The position numbers and the translations under genes are program-made. Under the pieces are notes generated by a model. The model ran no database searches. It saw only the letters and a list, made by a program, of their open reading frames with translations, and was not told where the DNA came from. Shown here one piece after another: positions 59,766-64,000 of a stretch of 64,000 bases of DNA. Within the stretch, counting starts at the first letter, position 1; each line of letters opens with the position of its first letter. Origin of the DNA: Eudromia elegans (taxonomy: Eukaryota > Chordata > Aves > Tinamiformes > Tinamidae); the NCBI GenBank assembly GCA_003342815.1, contig PTEX01000133.1, positions 678,280-742,279 on the forward strand, read 5' to 3'.

Positions 59766-62700
59766 CTAGAGCATTCAGAGGAGGATGAAGGCACAGTTCA
59801 TAGTGTGCTCAGTCTGTAACAAAGTGCCCCTTCCTGCAGGCAGCCCGTTCCCTCTGCCTTTGCTTTCCCCTGCTCTGTGCTGGCACGTAAGTGCTGTTCA
59901 ACCCCATGGCTAACTCTGCCCTTCAGACCCTGCTCGGCAGAGCAGCCCCTCATCGCCCCTCTCCTCTTCCATTCTCTGGCAGCCCTTCCTCACCCTCTAC
60001 CAGGTTCCTGCCCTGCCTTACCTCCCTGATGACTGCTGGGGTGGAAGTTGCATTTATGCTGCTGCCTTCATCCTGCTGGCACAGTGGGTGGGACATTGCT
60101 TTCTCCACAGAGCCATCCTCCCCAGGCAGCTGGGTGAGAGCAGCAAAAACTGCACCCTGGGCTTGGGCAATATTCAAGTAAAAGCTCTACCTTGTTAATA
60201 TGGGGACAGCAGGCACCGTTTCCTCAGCGTGGACACAATCCCATTCTTCTGGAGCTCTGCCCAGCAATGGAACAAACCGAGTCGTGGAGGCAGAGGGAGA
60301 AGGGCATCAGCCCAGACCCACCAGGCTGCTTAAGCACTGAGGCAGGAAATCAGCTTGGAGCCCCGGGATGAGGAGGGGTAACATGGAGGGGACACCAGAG
60401 CTCTACACTCCAGCCAAGAGCCATGAGAGCTAGAGAGGGAGTTCCTGCTCTGAGCAAGGGCCTGGCCACCCTCAGTGTGTAACCACGGGCAGGGACATGA
60501 CTCAGCTTTTCCACATCCACTGGCAGAGTCTTGGGGATATTTCAATGAATCTGTCTGTTTGGAAGTTTCAGTGCAGACTGAGGGTATGTAAACACATGTA
60601 AACGTGTCCCATGGGATGTCCCCCTGTAAAAAGAGGCTGGGAGCCAAAGCAGCACTGTGAGACTTTCAGCTAGAGCCATGCGGGAGCAACCCTGACCACT
60701 TCTTCCTGCCCTGGCTCCAGAGCAGAGAGCTGCTACTGGGAAAAAGAGAGCTGTTAGCTCCTCCAGCTTGGATGAGTGCCCTGAACCCACGGCAGGAACT
60801 GAGGCAGGAGGCCTGGCTCAGTCCTGAGCTCGTTACAAGTCCCACTTACACCGTGATCTTGGCTGGGCAGTGCCAGGGACTGGGTGTCCCTGTAGCATGG
60901 CAGTGTTGGCCTTTCCTAGGAAGGTAGGCAGGTTCAACCCACATCCCCCGTGGTGCTGTCTCTGGAAACAGGTTGTCCTCTTTACCTTTTGGGGTGGAAC
61001 ATGCAGCTTTGATGATGGGCATCCCCCCGAAGCAGCCACTCGCCTCCTGCTCAGCCTCTCCATGGGGATGGTGTGGTTATGCTCTAGGGGAGGGAGAGAG
61101 GGGTGTCAGGTGGAAGCAAGAGCAAAGATATCACTGCTATCCCGGAGGTTATTGACTGGGAAAGGTCTAACTAGACTGAGGGAAAGAAGAGGTTTAGGGG
61201 TGATGGGACAGAGCAAGGCCCCCTCCTGCCCATTCCCTGTGCTTGATCCTCACACAGGGCAAAGATGAAGTAATATCCCTCGTGGCTTTGTTGGGTTGGG
61301 GGGTCATCAATCCTCCCACAACCTGAAGCACCTGGCTCCACACTCTATCATTCTCAAGAGCAGAAATGAAGGGCAGAGGTGAGGAATTTATCTGCAGACT
61401 GTTGGGGGCTCTATGTGTTTCTCTTGTCTGCTGAGGAGCCAATCCCTTTGTGGTGCCCTGACCCCCAGGAACTGGTGCAAAACTTCTCCAGGATATCAGC
61501 TGTGTTGAGACTCACTCAACGATGGAGACAGGCAAGGCTGCCTCGGCGCCATCAGTATCTTCTGTCCAAGGAATTCATCCTCATACGTCACCCTGGCAGA
61601 AACCGGGAACTGGATCAGCCTGAGGAATGCAGCCCTCCCTTTTCCACCCAAGAGGATATCGATCAGGGGATAGACCAGGAGGAGTGCCTGGGCTGGATGA
61701 ACATGGCAGAGCAAGAAGCATGAAAAATTATGTCCTCTTACATTCGTGACCCTGCAGTTCTGTTGTATACCTAGATCCTAATGCTGCCAAAATGAAGGAA
61801 AAAAACAAAGGAAGGGAATGGCACTTAGAGCAGTTGCACACAGGGATGTGTGAAGACATCTGAGTTCTTGGGATGTCTCTGTGAGTCCCAGGATGAAGCT
61901 GAGATTGGAGGACTTCACTGCCTACTTGTCTGGACTCTATTTTACACTAAACTAAATGTCTACACAAAGGACTCACGTCCATGGAGTCACCTCCAAGCTA
62001 GTGTCCAGCTTTCAATTTCTCCCTCCAGGGTCAAACTCGCCTCATGGCTGGAATCAATCACTTTTCTAGATCTTACCTGGGCAAGACCAACACCCAATCC
62101 ACCACGGACACAGCCTCACTGTGAGCAGGGTAGGGCCCAGCATCTTGTTCACCATGCTCAAATGAAGCTCCCCAACACTCACCCTTCCAGTGAGTTGCTG
62201 TTGTTGTTGGCATTGTTGACGTTAGTGTTGCCTTCATGGGGGAGGTCATCGAGAAAGACAGGAGAGTCGAGATCTTCGCTGCCCACCTCAGTGAACTGCA
62301 GGGGCCTCTGACTGGCCACGTGGGGCTGCAGGGGGCTGCTCCGCTCCAGGAAGGTGTCAACTTGGCCAAACAGGCCACCAGTCCTCTGCAATGGACATAG
62401 AGCATATATAAAAGAGCAAGCCTGGAACTCTGAGCTGCTTTGGGATGAGGAATGAGACCATTCTCATGGAAAATAAAGGAAACATCTGGACGCCCATTCT
62501 CTCCGATAACCTCTCTGCCAGGGCCTTGTGTATTGCAGCTGTCAAGGGCCTCTCTGTCCAGGTGGAGATGGTGAGGCACTGAGATGTGAATGATAAACGC
62601 TGTATCACAGCAGCAGTGTTAGGACGACAGCCTCCAGCGTGCGATGGCAAATTCATCCATCTCTGAGGGACACTAAACTTGTGAGACCTTCATACACAGA

Positions 62701-63257
62701 AAGAGCCCGTGACACCACAGTGGCTCAGGCTGTCCCATAGACTTTTCAGGAATAGGGAGGGAATCCGTCTCCACTGTGGTAGTGGTGACACCTGAACTGT
62801 CCTGTCTCAGCTGTGGGTCAGCATCCAGCATATTCATGCCAGACATAAGCAGACTCATTTTTACAGAGGCAGGAACCCGATTGTCTGATGGAGTAATACA
62901 ATGATTAAACCAGAGCATCCCAATGCCTAGATAGGGGAAGGAAGCACCAATCCAGTCTTGGCTCATGCTGTCTTCTATGAGCAGGTTCACCCACAAGGAC
63001 TATGTTCCACTTGCTGGTAGCCTCGTTGACCCACTGGTGGACCACCAACACATGGAAATAGGGGGTGACCAGGACTAAGTACCTTCAGCCCTGCTGGGCA
63101 TCTGAAATGTCCTGAAGGCTCTGCTCACCCTGTATATCCCTTCCTCCATGGCAGCCTCAACCATCGCTCGCTCTAGCTCCTCCTCAGCTGTCAGGTCCCC
63201 AGAGATGGCCCGATGGATTTCAGGGGCAGCTTCTTCTTCAATGCTCCGGAGCCCAGC
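59505..63257 (-). CDS. CACNA1S: CACNA1S (Cav1.1 alpha-1S), last six coding exons; partial, 5' part outside window
   Basis: CACNA1S is the pore-forming and voltage-sensing subunit of the skeletal-muscle dihydropyridine receptor, which couples T-tubule depolarisation to calcium release. Six exons join in phase to 291 residues of the cytoplasmic C-tail: [67 protein letters not shown], then [12 protein letters not shown], an Asn-rich stretch, a divergent middle, and a conserved end with [10 protein letters not shown] and ELLKEREN. The [10 protein letters not shown] and SPVFLDD motifs and the Asn-rich run distinguish it from the other Cav1 subunits. The IQ motif and transmembrane domains lie upstream and are not in the window. 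Introns larger than 300 bases hold nothing recognised. Confidence 0.94.
60022..60129 (-). CDS. CACNA1S: CACNA1S penultimate exon
   Basis: The donor gtaagg follows 60022 and a strong polypyrimidine acceptor (gctgctctcacccag) precedes 60129. 36 codons in phase 0 encode [20 protein letters not shown] and end in STPAVIRE. A second possible acceptor further upstream would add a few residues (GAVFAALTQ). Confidence 0.72.
60986..61083 (-). CDS. CACNA1S: CACNA1S exon, divergent C-tail
   Basis: 98 nt. The acceptor is ctcccctag and the donor gtaaag, and the phases match both neighbours. It encodes [20 protein letters not shown] and [10 protein letters not shown], a basic segment with little similarity to mammals. 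Confidence 0.7.
61516..61592 (-). CDS. CACNA1S: CACNA1S exon, divergent C-tail
   Basis: 77 nt. The acceptor is cggtttctgccag and the donor gtgagt, in phase with its neighbours. It encodes [20 protein letters not shown]; the start resembles VHYEREF of mammalian Cav1.1. Confidence 0.75.
62183..62385 (-). CDS. CACNA1S: CACNA1S exon, C-tail
   Basis: 203 nt. The acceptor is tccattgcag and the donor gtgagt. It encodes [20 protein letters not shown], then [24 protein letters not shown] and an Asn-rich run ([11 protein letters not shown]). Confidence 0.94.
63129..63257 (-). CDS. CACNA1S: CACNA1S exon, C-tail
   Basis: 43 codons, phase 0 at both ends. The acceptor is tccctaccag and the donor gtgagc. 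It encodes [20 protein letters not shown] and [20 protein letters not shown] followed by IYR. Confidence 0.95.
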
Positions 63258-64000
63258 CTGGTAGGGACAAGGAGACACGGTTGGATACGGTCTGACCCCA
63301 CAACCCTTCTCTCTTTGGACTTTAGAGAAGGATACACAATGAATCCCATTCTGTTGGTTCCCAAACCACGCTGCCATGACAGATCCTGTACCAGGGACAA
63401 GGCACGCATTGCCCTGCACCTGACTGTATCTGGTGAAGCAGCTTCTGGGCAAACGCAGCTCCACTAAAGGGTTTGCTAAGGACAGCCTGAATAAAGGTTG
63501 TGATGATGATGCCCAAGAGTAGCTACATCTTTGTCCCTACTCTGGAGTATCTGAGCTGGCGTGCTGGCTTATTTGCTCATTCTGTAGTTTCTGGCTCTCA
63601 ACCTTTATTACTACATGTGATTTCCTCCCTACAGGTAGGTCAGCAGAGTTTGGGGACATTTCTGTAGCTTTGGCTGAACAAATAAGATTCTCCTTTCCCA
63701 TTCCACCCTAACAGCATCCTTCAGGTTTGCCAGTGCAGGTTTCTCTGACTCTACAGCAGTTCTTGTCCAAAACAAAAGAAAACAAAACAATGCACACCAA
63801 CTCTCTCCTACTGTCAAGTTCACTGTCAAGGTGAGAAAATGGAATAGGATCTCGCATTGAAGAAGAGTTAGTGGGAGGGAAAAGGATAATCACAGTTCAG
63901 CCTAAGCACGGGTCTGAGGTAAGTGTTTGCAGGTCTTACAACCATGCCATGGGGCATCATCGTCTCCTCTATGGTAGGAGTCAACAGAGGAGGAGCCAGA
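63258..64000. other. CACNA1S: CACNA1S intron, truncated by window end
   Basis: The next upstream exon (expected to encode the region after the IQ motif) is not seen, so this intron runs beyond the window. Nothing else is recognised. Confidence 0.6.

Noticed and set aside
60130..60177. Longer form of the CACNA1S penultimate exon beginning [10 protein letters not shown]
   Set aside because: The frame is open but the upstream acceptor has a poor pyrimidine tract; the acceptor at 60130 is much stronger. Not excluded without RNA data.

Overview
This is a piece of a vertebrate nuclear genome, almost certainly a bird. Three independent 5'-truncated CR1 LINE copies are present, the introns are short and GC-rich in the style of avian microchromosomes, and the encoded proteins are close to their mammalian counterparts. 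I cannot name the species. All protein-coding genes lie on the minus strand, so transcription runs from high to low coordinates, and every intron listed for them obeys the GT-AG rule.

Layout. Positions 1-1750: intergenic, nothing recognised. 1755-6905: ELF3 (ESE-1), an epithelial ETS transcription factor with a Pointed domain, AT-hook and ETS domain. Its eight coding exons join into a 373-residue ORF, and a TATA box, a perfect kappaB site and an octamer lie upstream. 7000-9155: intergenic. About 9460-55461: KIF21B, a kinesin-4-family neuronal motor with 35 coding exons that join without a frame break into 1641 residues (motor, coiled coils with an acidic segment, C-terminal WD40 propeller). 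It has a 15.6 kb first intron and a CpG-island promoter interrupted by a 249-base assembly gap. 55805-56880: a CA/TG-rich simple-repeat block beside that promoter. About 58570 to beyond the window: the last six coding exons of CACNA1S (skeletal-muscle Cav1.1 alpha-1 subunit), encoding the distal cytoplasmic tail.

The three genes are neighbours rather than a pathway: an epithelial transcription factor, a neuronal microtubule motor and a muscle calcium channel. KIF21B next to CACNA1S in the same orientation is conserved synteny with human 1q32.1. ELF3 sits in the same human band but is separated from KIF21B by many genes there, so the direct ELF3-KIF21B adjacency here is notable.

The most interesting observation concerns the KIF21B C-terminus. 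There are two alternative terminal coding exons (16430-16529 and 15637-15691). Both complete the last WD40 strand in the same splice phase but with different tails. The proximal one is flanked on both sides by long CU-rich tracts (in the RNA), which is the architecture expected of a PTB-regulated switch. Other points are a predicted 6-7 kb 3' UTR with a six-copy GGGUU tract and a Pumilio site, a CR1 copy with an uninterrupted 295-codon ORF, and an in-frame 39-nt exon just before the WD40 domain.
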